NCBI GenBank assembly: GCA_036583965.1
Contig: JAZBQD010000027.1
Span: 18,279,001 to 18,343,000, forward strand
DNA: 64,000 nt
Direction of reading: 5' to 3'
From: Prunella strophiata
Taxonomy: Eukaryota > Chordata > Aves > Passeriformes > Prunellidae
Position numbers and translations under genes: made by a program. This document shows, in pieces, positions 1-13,455 of this stretch. How positions within the stretch are numbered: the stretch's first letter is position 1; each line of letters starts with the position of its first letter. The notes below the pieces were generated by a model that did no database searches, was not told the origin of the DNA, and worked only from the letters and a program-made list of their open reading frames with translations.

Positions 1-621
1 ACTGCCTGCTGAGCAGGGAATTGAGGTTCCTACACTGTATTTAAAAAGCCAGAATTACTGAAAAATGCAGTACAACAACTTTCCAGGCCATTTACAAAAC
101 CTGGCTCATACCTTGTCCTGTTTAATAACCACTTGCCTAAGTTCATCACAGAAGGGGATGCAGAACTTCAGAAACTATGGCAAACTAAAGAAACCAGGCC
201 TAGATAACTAGAAAGCTCAGATAAAGTATTTCTTTCTTGCTTTACATAACTCAAGTTAATCACTGTCCTATTTTGAGGTTTATCTATTTTATTGTCTATC
301 CCTCTATTTTATCTATCTCATCCAGTTGCTGCTATGTAGCAATAAACAATTTTATGAACCAATATATTTAGATCCATTTATAGATACATAGATATATTAA
401 AAATATGTCACAAACACAAATTTTTGTGAAACAAAAGACCCAATTTGAGCAGAAAACACTGTATTTGCCTGTGCATTAGTGTCTACATACACATCTACCA
501 CATTATTATTACATATCCATATAATCTGTGTGAGTATATATATACATGCACACTCAGTAGATGTATTTCCATATTCACATATACATAAAACAGTGGATGA
601 CACGTCCCCTGATAAAACCTG

Positions 622-736
622 TTATTTCAACACTTCAAGTGAAAAGTGTTAAAATAAATGGCTCATCACATACAATGTGTTAAAATAAATGTTTATTTCA
701 ACACTATGTGTATCATAGCCATTTATTTCAACACTT
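622..736. repeat. Nested palindrome / MITE-like inverted repeats
   Basis: The motif TGTT(A/G)AAATAAAT occurs five times in alternating orientation. Arms AAGTGTTAAAATAAATGGCT (644-663) and its complement at 717-736 match at 19 of 20 positions. An inner pair around 678-704 forms a second stem, and a third pair (622-635 with 644-657) forms an alternative stem. The 644-736 segment could fold into one long hairpin. It looks like a small non-autonomous element or a palindrome built by local inverted duplication; no protein is encoded. Confidence 0.7.
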
Positions 737-2476
737 CCCATTTCTCAAGACTCACACAAGCAGGAGTAGGAGAACTGATAGCTATACCTAAGGTAGCTGA
801 AGCACACAGCCCTACTCTGCTTGCCATAGGATGAGTAGGAAGTTACTTGACACTTTTTTTCTTCCCAGCAATAAATGGAAACTACCTACCTTGACTGCTT
901 GTGGGGATCTGCATGTGCCTGTAAGCTGGTGGGCTGTGTCATCATTTGGAAAGAAGTGCCATCCCAGAGTCTTCTGAGATATCTGGGAAGCAGGCTACTG
1001 CTACCAAGGTAGGGTTGGGAAGAGAAGCAAAGCATGGGGGCTTTTGAGAATTTCACTTTGCTGTTTCTAACTCTGACACAAAAGCATCTGGGCAGACAAA
1101 GATTTATGTGATCAAGAGCAAAACCTAGAGCTGTTCATACCAAGGGCTCGATGGGATGGGATTGTTGCAGGACCAGCAATAATCTGGTGATCAAATTATG
1201 AGTTAGAGAACATCTGGGCTCTCACTCTACCTGCAGAAAACAGTTTATTGGGAGGATTCTTCAGCTCAAGACTTGCCTTACTAATTTTAATACAGAACCT
1301 GATGGGTCTTTGGAGCAGCAATCTTCCATCTTTAGGTGGTTTCCAAAGTACAAATACATCACTGGGGGCTTTGAGCATTGACGTCAGTGTCAGCTGAACT
1401 TGTTCCTACAAGCTGAGCTCAGACATTGCATTATAGGCCAGTGGTGGCTACCATCAGTTTCTTTCTCTGCTTTACTTTGGGAGGAAAGCACAAGAAACTC
1501 CCATTTTCTGGTAGCTCCCACTGGAGCCAGAGGGCACTATGCCTTTACAGATCTGTCTATAAGGGACAGAGGCAGAATGAGGATGAAGAAATTTAAATAA
1601 TGCACAAAACCTCTCAGAGTTCTCTCTGAGCAATATTTACCACTAACTTGCCTGTAATGTTTTCTTACAGCTTTCCTCCTTTGAAAAACTTTAAAAGCAT
1701 GATTAAAGATTTTCTAGGCCCTAGCAAGACAGTGTGGCTTTAAGAAGATAAACACTTGGAGGGGCATTCTCTTTTCTTTTTCTTGTAATTTTTCTTCTCT
1801 GAAATTGCAGATCTGTTGGTCAAAATGGACAGAGCACAAACCCACAAAACAAACTAATGAAAGGTCAGTGAAGACTTTGCAACCAGCACGCCCTATCAGA
1901 AGACTGTTTTGCAGCCAGACAATGAAAAATTGAGACCACAGTTTCATCAGCTCACAAATAAATTCACTGCCTTGAGCCAAGCCACTTCACAGTGTTAGTT
2001 GCCTATATTCAAACATGTCTCTTCCTGTAAAATTATTTCCCCCCATGTCACTTTTGTCAAATAAAACACTACAACCATTTTGTAGCAGAATAGTCTACAG
2101 TGCAATTAAAGCTCTCCAGAAAAAACCCACAATGTTTTCAGCCTTTCACTTTCTTCAGATGTGATTAGTTCCAGAAAGAGCAGGTATCATCACTCCTTTG
2201 TAGGCACTGTAGGTTATAAGATTAGTCCTCAGAGGTTGGCAACACATAATAAAAGTGCTTTATTCATAAACATCAATCAGTTTCAAGAATGGCAGCTGCT
2301 CACAGAATAGAAATATTCAGCTAATAACTACTGTAGACATTAAAACACTGTATGACAGATATGTAGTGCTCATTACACAAGAACACTTTCTTATAATTAT
2401 GCTTTCATAACCAAGTACATAAGTTTCTAAATATTTAGTTCCTTACATTTTTATTTATTTATTTATCTATTTTTAG

Positions 2477-2715
2477 GGCAGATATTAAAAAAAGATTCTT
2501 CCCCCAGAGGGTGTTTGGGCACTGGAACAGCCTCCCAGGGCAGTGGTCACAGCACCAGCCTGACAGAGTTCAAGAAGCCTTTGGAAAATATATTTGGAAA
2601 ATATTTGGAAAATGCCCTTGGGCACATGGTGTGACTCGTGGGGATGGTGCTGTGCAGGGCTGTGAGCTGGACTCGATGATCCTTGAGGGTCCCTTCCAAC
2701 TCAGCATATTCTGAT
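2477..2715 (+). mobile_element. CR1 LINE, 3'-end fragment
   Basis: The segment starts near the block AGATATTAAAAAAAGATTCT, continues with the CR1 hallmark AGAGGGTGTTTGGGCACTGG and a CTCCCAGGGCAGTGGTCACAG block, and ends with GGACTCGATGATCCTTGAGG plus TCCCTTCCAACTC and a degraded terminal ATTCT repeat. This is the end of the last ORF and the 3' UTR of a bird CR1, 5'-truncated as is usual, inserted in plus orientation (antisense to DPYD). The form matches families common in passerines. A local triplication of TTTGGAAAATA (2580-2613) interrupts the consensus. Confidence 0.9.
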
Positions 2716-3499
2716 TTTTTTAAAAATTCAATTTTAAAACAGGACAACAGCTTAGTTGTCCATGGACTGAAAAAGATTCCCCCTCCAACAGAGAGGTGAT
2801 ACCTTGCATTTAGTTGAGGCCTTAGATGTGCATGGATGACAATTTTAAATTTTCTTTTTCATATTTTCTTATTTTTTATAACCTTCACAACTTTAAAGAT
2901 TTCTTTAACTGAGAACATACTGAAAGCTGAAGAGTCAGTGGTGTAATGGAAAGCAAAATAATTGCTTGTCCATGCTGTGTAAACTATTTGTGGAATAAAG
3001 GAAGCCCAAACCCTATTTGGAGAGGCCTTTACTAGCTCTGGATATATTACTGAGGGTTGGTAATTAAAACATGGTTATATCAGTCCTGCTTGCAACCAGT
3101 CACACAACTCAGTGCTGATTTCAAGAAGAAATTATACACCCATATCATAACTCTGCTTTCTGCATTAATAAAAAATAACAGCATTAATAGGCCTAAATGT
3201 TCATTTGTTTGATGTATTCAGAGCAACAGAAGGGGGTGCAAGGGAATTTAGTGTATTGCTCTGTCAGATCACTTTAATTATCCAATGAGGATAGCTCAGA
3301 GGGTGAGTAAGGGACTTAATTGATGTACTTACTCATCCCCTCAGCTTCCACTGAAGAAAAATGGTAGCAACACAACTCCTAAACTGCATTTGTTGGTCTT
3401 CAGTGATCAAAGTAAAGGCCAATTAACAGAAAGCCAGGGGCCCACAAAGCATGTGTTGATTTTAAAACACTGATCAGAACACACACTGCTGCTGTTAAA

Positions 3500-3690
3500 C
3501 ACACAGCAGCAGTATCTGGCACTTACACAGTGCCTTCTAGGAGAGCATGTCCAAATGCTATACAAAAGTATAATTGTATCTTCCAGAATAAAAAGACTGC
3601 AAGGGGAGGCCTGGAAATGTGTGTAAAGAGAGCAATTCCACCTGAGCATAATAGGCAGCAGTTGGTCCTCCTGGTCACAAATCCCTTGTC
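3500..3690. repeat. Possible degraded L2/MIR-type repeat
   Basis: The order of short blocks (a CTGGCACTTACACAGTGCC block, then CCAAATGCTATACAAAAGTA, then an A-rich middle and a late CCTCCTGGTCACAAATCCC block) follows the layout of an old amniote L2/SINE 3' family in which a stepwise 'crossing' motif is followed by a CATTTTACAGATG-like core. Similarity is weak and judged by eye; a RepeatMasker run with deep amniote consensus sequences would decide. Confidence 0.35.
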
Positions 3691-6600
3691 CCAGAAATTC
3701 CCCTTACCCTTTTCTCTAAAACTGTTTGCAATTTAAAGGATAACTTTTTACAAGTATGCTTTATAAATCAACTCAAGCAGTCTCCTCTCAGAAGTAAACT
3801 ACATACTAATGTGCCAAGCACCTTATTCTGTGTGTTTTCATGGATGAAGTGTTATGTCCATTCACACCACTGCCTCAAGAACAGAAATTCAGGGGTTCAC
3901 ACAAGCATACAGGACTGTGGTTGACTCTTGCTGTCACCCATAAAGGAATTATTTTCTCCATCCTTCCTGTCTTTCTCTAACCTAAAAAAACCCAAATATT
4001 ATTCACTTTGGGGGCAGTATCTTTGGGAAAACTGTGTTGCTTCTGTGTTTTTCTTGATTATGTAGAATTCTTAGAATTCTGAAGGTTATTTTAGGCAATC
4101 GATGTACACACCAAATATGAAGATATTTGCATGAGCTGTTGCTGACATAATACTGTGTATGGAAAACTCCAAGAGGAAGACTCACAAAAGCAGAAGTGTT
4201 CTGTGTGAAACTCTAACACATCTGTTCAGCACTGGAAAGCCTGCATTTAAGTCCAAAGCACTAGAAAGCCGAGACAAGTGCATTTTTGGAATCAAAACAA
4301 ATGATGGTAATTTAAGAAAATACTATGAAGCACACAAAGGCTGTACAATGCCATATGTTGCACAATGCATCTGGTAATCAATTTAATGTATATGCCAAGT
4401 TTACTAGAAGCCCAAATTGGCTTAAGTTCTTTACTCAGAAATTCAAAAAGTAAACTAAAAGCATTACAAACATGGTGCTCCTACAATTAGCAAAAAAATG
4501 GATTTTTGTTTTTACCCACAGAACACACAAAAAGTTAATCTCTTAAATTACCTCCCATAATGAATACACATCCAAACTTCACTTTTGATCAATAGCTTTC
4601 ATAGACCCACAGTTTTAGGACATGGTTTGTTCTACAGTTTAAAAGATAAATGTGATTTTAAAATTATTTTATGCTCAATGTTTACTTCTGGCTTGTAGGT
4701 TTGAAATCATGTAGGTTTTATGCTGTCATTTGTGATTCTATACACAATACACTACTGAAGATGTCATCAAACATAGATGTATAACCAACCTTGCAAGTAC
4801 TGTGGTCCTAAATCAAATATGAATCCACAGTTACAGTATTAAAAATACAGCAGAAATCCCTAATTCAAGTGGGCAGTATCACCTATAAAGCCAAAATAAA
4901 TGGTGTAGGATAATAGTTTCCAGACTTGGGTCACAGTGTCAATGCAGAGACTTGAGCTGTGCTAACTGACCAAGCTTGATCTTGCTTGCCAGAGCATGCT
5001 TGTCAATATTTAGCTCCCAGAGAGTATGTCATGAATCTTTACAAAAACTAGCATAAATACAAAATACTATAGCAGCTGCTGTGATCCTTTTTCAAACACT
5101 GAGATTAAATTGCTGAAATTTGTTTTGAGCTTTTTAAACCAGAAGATGCATGCCATATACCTACTGTAACAAGAAAGTGAGAAACAGCATTAAGGGATTG
5201 CAATGCTGTTATTAGGGCTTTTAAAATACACAAAAACACCAGATGCTTACATTAACTGATTAGAAGATATTTTAATGCCAAGCTTAAAAATATCACTTTC
5301 TCCTGTAACACCAGATAAGAAAATGGACTGGGATAAAATAGCATACACCTGCATTTTCAAAAAGAGAAATCTAAGCTGCACCAGTAAACCCTGCATCATT
5401 TACTTGCCTAACCACTGGAATTTCACCACAAAATGTAGGTGCACACTGCCTCAGGCATTTGACAGCAGTACATATACTAATATGTAAGGAATATACTAAC
5501 CTCAAATTTCTGATGCATCAATGGAGCAAGAAAGGAAGCCACCTCTGAGAGTCCTTACAGGGATGAGGGGGAAGCCCTGCAGTCTCCTAGTGAAGTGCCT
5601 GATGCTCAGGGGATAACCCCCAGCTGTACCTGGTTAGCAGCTCTGCTTTCATCTGCTGTGCTCTCTGGGCTTGGCCTCTCTGGGACAGCCCCAGAGGACT
5701 CAGGGACAGACACACGTGGCAGTGGCAGTGGCACAGCTCAGGAAGGCAATGCAGGCAGCACAGGCAAAAGAGAGCACCACTGCTGTCTGCCTTCTGTGCT
5801 AGCCTCATGAGAAACAGAAAGAAATAGCAAAGGACAGTGGAGACAGCCCTGGAAAAGCCCAAAAAGAGACTACGAGTGACATTTTTTTTTAGGACCCTTT
5901 TACCTTTTATACTATCTGACTTTAACAGTAAGCTTGGGGTGACTCTCAGAGCTGTAAAATATTAAGCCCAAAAGAAAAAAGGAATAAACACATTGGAAAG
6001 AAATCTGTGTGCCAGCTCCACACAGAAGGGGCTCCACACTAAAACACCCTACAAAAAGATGGAGCAAGACTTCCCTACATCTGTCAGGGTTTACCTCCTT
6101 TCTGGATGCCTGCCAAGAACTGATTATCTAGAGTGTTTTTATAAACAACAAAGATGCAAACAACCTCTCTGTTATACCAATAAATCAGAATGTATCACAT
6201 AGTAGATTTTTCCTAATATTTCTTGAGAAAGTAAGGTGCCACCAGATCTTCCTTGGAAGTCTGAATTCTTCAAATCCCACCTTGAGTAAGTTCTGAAGAA
6301 ACTTCACCTTTTATCCATAAAAAAAGAACAGATTCTTATGAGTATTGTTTGGCAGTACCTTCTCTGCAAGTGCACAAAATTTATCAGAGCCCAGAATGAG
6401 AAGATTTCTCTGAGTACTCACTGTTGAAGCTAAGCAGCTCTTGAGTGGCCATGTATCCAAAAATTGGTGAAAACACTGCCAATTCTGGGGTACTCAAATA
6501 GGTGAGCAGCTGACATGGCCTTAACAGCCTAAGAAGAGCAATAGCTGACAGGAGCAAGATAAGCTCAGCCCAGTCAAAATCTGGACTGGAGTAACCATAC

Positions 6601-8357
6601 ATTCTTTTGGAAACCAACAGGTCTCTCAACGGGGTCATTGAAACATTTGTGAACATACAGGCACTACTGAAACACAGCTGGCTTTGTCTTCACTGACACA
6701 CCTGCTGGCAAAAACCACACAGCCTTCTCCTCATTTTGAGCTGCCTGTAACAAAGTTCTTCACAGCATCAGCCTCACCTCAGTGTTGAGTCAGGTGTGGT
6801 AGCACACACTCCATGGACAGACCTCATGCCATTAAAAACACCCTCTCCATGTGTCTGCAAGGGATTTCTCATTCTGAAACAGTGGGACTCTGTGCTCTGC
6901 AGTTCTTCCTCAGCTCTCACTTAACCCAAGTAACAGTGGCCTCAGTCCCTGACTATGAGTGTCTTCTGGGATTTAAATGGAACTTAGAGAAGATGGTTAC
7001 ATGGTGCTTGTTAATAGGAAAGACAATTTCAATTACCCAGCAATGCAGAAACTGCAAATTGATCATAAACTGGAAAACTGAATTCCTACAGCAGGTATCC
7101 TTAAAAGATTTTGTAGGATATGTTTGTGTATCCTGTGTGTGAGCAGGACATTTATACAAGCTCATTGTATACAATGAGGTGCTTGCATGAAAAGGCACAT
7201 TAAAATGCAGATTCCCTAGCTGACTACTGTATATTAGATGCATTCTTTTGAAAGGTTAAAAAAAAAAATGTTCTGATGGTTGTGAAATACATTTATAAAT
7301 GCTTCTGGCAATCATTAGCTAGGGATAAAGTGATGCCCAGTGAAATACAAACCCAGAATCTACCCAGTTAAACAAATCTGCTCTGTTTTGTCTTCTATAT
7401 TTTATGTGTGAAGTTGGCATTAGGATTTATTCCTTATTCAAGCAGGATACTAGAAAATACAGAATGTTAACAGGATTTGGGTGAATAAAGATGTATTCCC
7501 TGGTGAGTTCATAATAAATCATAGTAAATAGTAACTTTTCAAGGCTACATGGAAGCAGGACATCAGCACTAATGAGGTAAGTACATCCTTCTGGTGCTGA
7601 TTGGTGTAAACAAATGCCTTGCATTTAAACTTGTTCCAAGGATAATTTTTTTTCTTTTTTCTAAACCCCTGTATCTGATTGTCAAAATATCCTGCAACAG
7701 GATTACTCCCAGCAAGCACACCTCCATGTAACTGTGAAACCTTCTCTTCAAGACACTTTGTGACCCATTTCTAAAACATCAACCAAGCACTTTGTAAGTG
7801 GTGGGAATGGTGAGAGCCTCAACATCCTGGCAGAGATGCATAAGCTGCTGAGGCTGCCGAGGCTCCTGATCCAGAGGGAAGAGCTCACACACAATAGAGA
7901 AGTTGGGGGGCTTTGGCAGCAGTGGTAGGATCCCCCAGTGATGGGAGAAGGCAGTAGTCAGTCAGCCTATTCTGCAAGCACAGCTGTCCCACAGAGAGAA
8001 GGAAGAACAGGAAGAAGCTCCAGGCTAGTAAATATTAAATAAGAAGTCATTTTTCTAATTATTTTTTAGCTCCTATTTTGATTTGGATCTGTAAATGTGA
8101 TGCTGTTTTTTTCATAAATGCAAAAATGCATTTATTCTTTGCATGAGAATATGCCCTCCACAGAATAAAGATGGACTCTACAGACAATATATGCCACTTG
8201 GTGACTAGAGCAAATCAATATGCAAAGTAATACTGAAAAAAATGAACATGCTTGAGACACACCAGGTCGAACTCAGGGGTTTTAACCTCTGCTGATCCAA
8301 TTGTTACTCAGAATTGTTTACAAATTCTACCAGATTCTTGATTTGGTTTTGGTTTGG

Positions 8358-8383
8358 TTTTTTTTTTTTTTTTCTTTTTTTTT
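8358..8383. repeat. Poly-T tract (T16 C T9)
   Basis: Low-complexity run preceded by GGTTTTGGTTTGG. No retrocopy recognised next to it. Confidence 0.9.
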
Positions 8384-9070
8384 GAGGGGGAGGAGATTTT
8401 AACTAGAGCTTCTGCTCTGAGTGACAGGTACAGTTTATAATTTCCACAGAAGGCACTTGTCTCATTGATCACTCTGAAGTACCACCTGTACCACAAGCCC
8501 TGCTGTTGATCTGGGTAAGGAATAACAAGTCAGCAGGAAAGATGATTATGGGCCCTGCATGGTCAGCAACAGGGAGCTTGGAACATCAACATGAAATCAC
8601 ATGAACTGGGCCCCTATTTCCTTTGTCAGGCCTTTCCTCTGCCTCCTACACTGAAGCTCCCTAAATTCTCATAACAAGTATACAGGTTCTAATCCATCAC
8701 ATACATACACTGTAACAAAGCTTTGCAGACCTACAAACCTACTTGAACATTACCACCTGGAACCATCTTCTTTGTGCTCCAGTCCATGACCACATGCCTA
8801 CCCACTTTTTCTGGAATGACAGAATGTACAAGTGCACCACCTGCACACTGAGAGAGGAAAGCCTGGCCCAAGCCTGGCTTAGTAGATCACCAGAGAAAGG
8901 TCAGCAGCCAGAGCAACCCTTCCAACCAGTCATTGGGACAGTACAGGGCACACAGGTCTCTCAGTTTAGACACACTTTTATAGTCAGTTGTAGCCCTTTC
9001 AGTTGTAGGAAAGGCTGGAGAGTTATAATGCATGCCATTACAGTCTCTAGACCTCATTCAAGCATCATTT

Positions 9071-9096
9071 TGAAGTCAAAATAAATTTTGACTTCA
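9071..9096. repeat. Perfect 12-bp inverted repeat with 2-nt spacer
   Basis: TGAAGTCAAAAT, spacer AA, ATTTTGACTTCA. A shorter related block (GACTTCATTTGACTT) follows at 9107-9121. No adjacent gene; function unknown. Confidence 0.8.
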
Positions 9097-9283
9097 TCAT
9101 GTGGAGACTTCATTTGACTTTATATCCATGGAGAGAGGTGAGCAACACTGAGACCTGCTGAGACTTAAAGGCAAAGAAACCTAGCAGTAGACTTCACCAC
9201 AGTTTTTCTTGATTTTTATTATTTTAATTAATGTCCATTTGAAATTTTTGATAGTATTTTCATTCCTGTGTTAGAATAAACTA

Positions 9284-9310
9284 AAAAGTACTTAAATGCC
9301 AAGTACTTTT
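9284..9310. repeat. Perfect 10-bp inverted repeat
   Basis: AAAAGTACTT (9284-9293), a 7-nt spacer, and AAGTACTTTT (9301-9310). Confidence 0.8.
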
Positions 9311-12300
9311 CAAATAAATAATTAATAAGATACAGAAAGTAGTTAAATGACCTCTGAAATTAATTACAGCAGTCTTTTTCACAACAGAAATATTTCAGCT
9401 TTAAACACAATAATCTTCAAAAGACATGACACAAAAGAGATTTTTTTGGGGCGTGTCTTTGTTTAAAATTAGAAGATGTGATCATAAGACACCTTTTCCC
9501 CAGACCTGACAGAAATGGAAAGAATCAACTCATGCTGATGAAGACACCACCTCTGGGTTTGATCTTGCTGATATTACCAGAAGGAAAAATTTTCTGCTCC
9601 TGACTGACTTACACCTCCTCATCAGGTCATAGTTTACCTGTGGTACATTCATGTACACCCATTGCTGTAAATACAAGCCCCTGCTCCACCAACTTGCTTT
9701 GAAACACTTTTGAAACCTGCTTTGAAACATCTCTTTTACCTTCTCTATTAATTTCCATTCTTTGTTAATCAGACTGTGTCTTCAAGATGCTAACTATGAG
9801 AGCACACATTACTTAATCATGTTAATCTATACCATTATATGAACAGATTTCCCATTTTATCTACCAGCACCCAGAATAAACCTTCATGTCCTTTCCCCCA
9901 TGTTCTTTTCCCACAATCTATACTATAGTGATTTTCTCTTATTTTTCCCATATTACATCTGAGAAGAATTTATGATTTTATAGGAATTACTTTCTGACAT
10001 GTGCCTTTGGTTGCCATAAGTTGGACTCGACAGCTTAAGAGTTATCTGTTTATAAAAAACCCCAATCAACTGTGAAATGAATCATTTCAACTGTACATAT
10101 TCTATATGAGCTCTGATATAAACAGTAAATCCAGAGTGTTCAACAGCAGCAGTTTAGAGATTAACCTAATTACAGGCTATTAAACCAGGAGAATGTAGCC
10201 AATTGCATTTCTAGCAGCCTGCACAGAACAGCAACAGTTAATGATGATTTGATGGTTTTCTAGGACTTTGGAACAAATGCTTGGCTTTTAGTCTGAGAGC
10301 AATGCTGGACATTCCTGTCTGATGCTTGGGGGATTCAGCCAACTAACAGATACATTTGGTGAAGAATCTCATTCTAGTCATGCCCTCCCTTCCTAATTTC
10401 CCTTTTCACTGTTTTGTCGTCTTTGCCTGTTCCTCAGGGAACCGAGTGATTGATAGCCTAATCCAATGACTGTATTACAGCTGCCTCAACTTGGACTCTT
10501 TTCCTTATCATTAGCAGTTAGCCTATGGTTAAATTCACAGCTCACTGCTTGGTACAGCCCCTGAGATTTAAGGGTCTGGCCTTTAGAAAATATTTAACAT
10601 AAAATTGAAATCTTGACATACTGAGAATTCAGTTCTCTGCAAGGCTTCTTTAATTAATCCAATGTACTGTACCATTGTTCTATATGAGGACTCTGACATG
10701 GTGAACTGTTACTGAAGCTCACAGAGATGTGTAATTCTAAATTAAACACTCCCTTACATGTACCTACACTGCATTTGTTTCCCAAGTACATGTGCATGAA
10801 TGTGAAAATTTAAATCCAATCTCTGAAAATAATAAACCACAAACCAATTACACTCAAGGAGTAAAGACTCTTCATTCATTTCAAGCTCAGAATGAGCTTT
10901 TATTCAAAGTAAGAGGAGGAGAAAACACAGCTTTGTTCAAATGCTCTGTGTAAAGACTCCTCCTTCATTCTTTCTCCAGGACTCATTTAATCTTTTGGTG
11001 AATGAAATCAATTATGATCATTTTTAATCAACTACAAATGGCACCTGTGCTAAAAGTGCAAAGCGTTTTCTTTGTGGGAATGAAATTGGCTAGAAAATAT
11101 TAAAAATGGAAAAAAATATGCTTAGTTCTCTGACCTTATCTAGAGAATAATACTTATTTTTAAATAGCTATAGGAAGGATGTAGACCTTGATCTATGCTG
11201 CAAACCTTTGCCCTACTTCCAGTCAGTCGATGAGCTGCAAGCCTCTATGAAAATGGCAGCTGAGTCCCAGATGAAAAATTATGCATCTCATAAACTGCTA
11301 TTCTGCTGAAATGTCAAGCTATGGCAGGGCTGTACCTCAAATTCAGCACTTGGCATTTTCCTTCTGTCTGCTTTGTTGCCATGAAGCAAACATGAACAGT
11401 GAGGATTTGTGTAGGGCAGGTAGCAGGCGAGCTCCCTGTCAAAAATCTATTATTAGGGCTCTGATCTCTCCTGCACAGACCAGTGATGGCAGTACACTAA
11501 GAGAAATCAGACTGCTGCAAGGACACGACAGAAAACAGAGGACTCTTTGTGAATCCTGACATAATATATGCAAATAAGGGCTTTTAATGGCTGAGCTACA
11601 TTGAACAGGAATAATAAAACAAAATTAAAATTGTACTATGGCATATATTTGTTTTTCACTCCTTTCCACACTGTTTTATAAATATATGTTAATGTAAATA
11701 GTCTTTAACTCTTGGTAAATATTTATACTAAACAGGAGTGCCTATGCATACATACATTTTGTTTTGTTTCCAATGATGGGCAGCTTTTCATTCATTTCTA
11801 TTGCCCAAAAATCCACACTGCACTGTCACTGACAGAACTGTGATGAGTAAAGTGAATGCTCTTAGTTGGTTTTTCATTTTTGTTTTAATGATGTGTCATT
11901 GAATTAAAATTAAAAGGCAGCCTTTATTATTATAACTTCAACTTTTTCTCTTTCAATATAATTCATACATTTCAGATCAGAATAGATGCCTCTATTAATC
12001 AAGTCAATATACATTTTAATTTAATAACTCCTGAAAAGCATTCCCTTAAATGTCACAATTGCTCTTGGACAGTGTTTTTCTGTAAAAACAGACAGCTCCA
12101 CTAACTTCAGAAAGTAACTAAAATTAACTGTCTCTGCTGCTTTCCAATAATTACACATTCCTGTGTTTAATGACTGAATCCACCACCTAGATATCCTCCT
12201 TCTGATATCCCTTGTGGGCAGCTATGAAATTATAACACACAGCTTCCTGAATCTCTATTTTTCGGGAAAACAAGCACATGTACTTGCACATGCTGTACAA

Positions 12301-12644
12301 TAAATTTGTGCAAATAATGCCAAAGTACTACAGCATATAATAAATGGACAAAGCAATAACAGCACACAGACATGAGGTATTTGAACTGCTACTGTAAAAT
12401 ACTGCAATATTTCTGAAACAAAGCATTAAAAGAATACATAGTGAGTGCACTGTAGAGAGATTTGCTTTTAACCTAAGTTTTTGCTAAGTCCAGTATATGG
12501 TTTTATAAATTTATCCCCTAAGGATTTGGCTTCCAGACAAAAACAAAGAAAAAAACAGATGACAAAGAACAAAAAACCATGGAAATTTGAACAGAAGCTC
12601 TGCTCTATTTTGCCTGCAATAGATATCCCATTGTGCTGCAATGT

Positions 12645-12666
12645 GATGTGTTTTATAAAACACATC
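12645..12666. repeat. 22-bp perfect palindrome
   Basis: GATGTGTTTTA and its exact reverse complement meet with no spacer; the centre reads TTTTATAAAA. It is intronic with no transcript evidence visible. Confidence 0.85.
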
Positions 12667-13434
12667 TGGAATATGGAAGCACAGTATGAAAGCTCATGGA
12701 AAAAACTTTTAAAAAAAATTTAAAATACATTTTAAAGAAAGAAATCTTAAGGAAGCGTGCAGCTGCTGAGAGTATATTAACATTTCTCAGAAACCTAGCA
12801 ACTTTTTCTGGTATCTAAAAAATACCAGGATAAGCATTTTCAAAATAATTTATACTTACACAAACTGAAAACATGTCTTTCAGAGTCAGAGATCATTATT
12901 CTTTGTGAGGATAAAACCCCCACCATTAGCCTCTTTTTAATAAACAATACCTTGCAAATACTCTTCCCATGTATTGGAAGAATTCATGACCAAATCTCAT
13001 ATATTCTACATTCTCAAACCTGAAATGCTGCTGGATCCATTCTAAAAGCTTCTTAATGGAAATCAAACTGTCTCTAATGCTGCAAACACATATGACAGTT
13101 ACACAGCTTGAAAAACTGTATCTTAATTTTAGTATTTTTCTTTCATCATAAGGGCTTATTTCCTTAACCATAGTTTGTATGGACTTCATAGGATGACTAT
13201 GCTTTTTGAGTAATGGGCAGTTCCTGTAATTTTATTTAAAAAAATTAATGAAGACTGGGAGATCCTCTAAACATAATGTCCTCTCAGATAATAGGGCCAC
13301 AAAAATCTGCAGGGCTACCACAGCCTTTAGACTCATCTGATGCTCCACAGTGCAAATTGGAAATTTATTTTCTTTAGAAAACAACAATATATCAAAATTA
13401 AAGTGAAATTTTTCCTGAATTTTTTTTTCTTTTC

Positions 13435-13455
13435 TTTTTTTTTTTTTTTTTTTTT
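13435..13455. repeat. Poly-T tract (T21)
   Basis: Homopolymer preceded by a T-rich run (13420-13434). No element recognised on either side. Confidence 0.9.

Noticed and set aside
5587..5862. Cysteine/histidine-rich frames on both strands
   Set aside because: Overlapping open frames in a GC-richer intronic patch; no zinc-finger spacing and no splice context.
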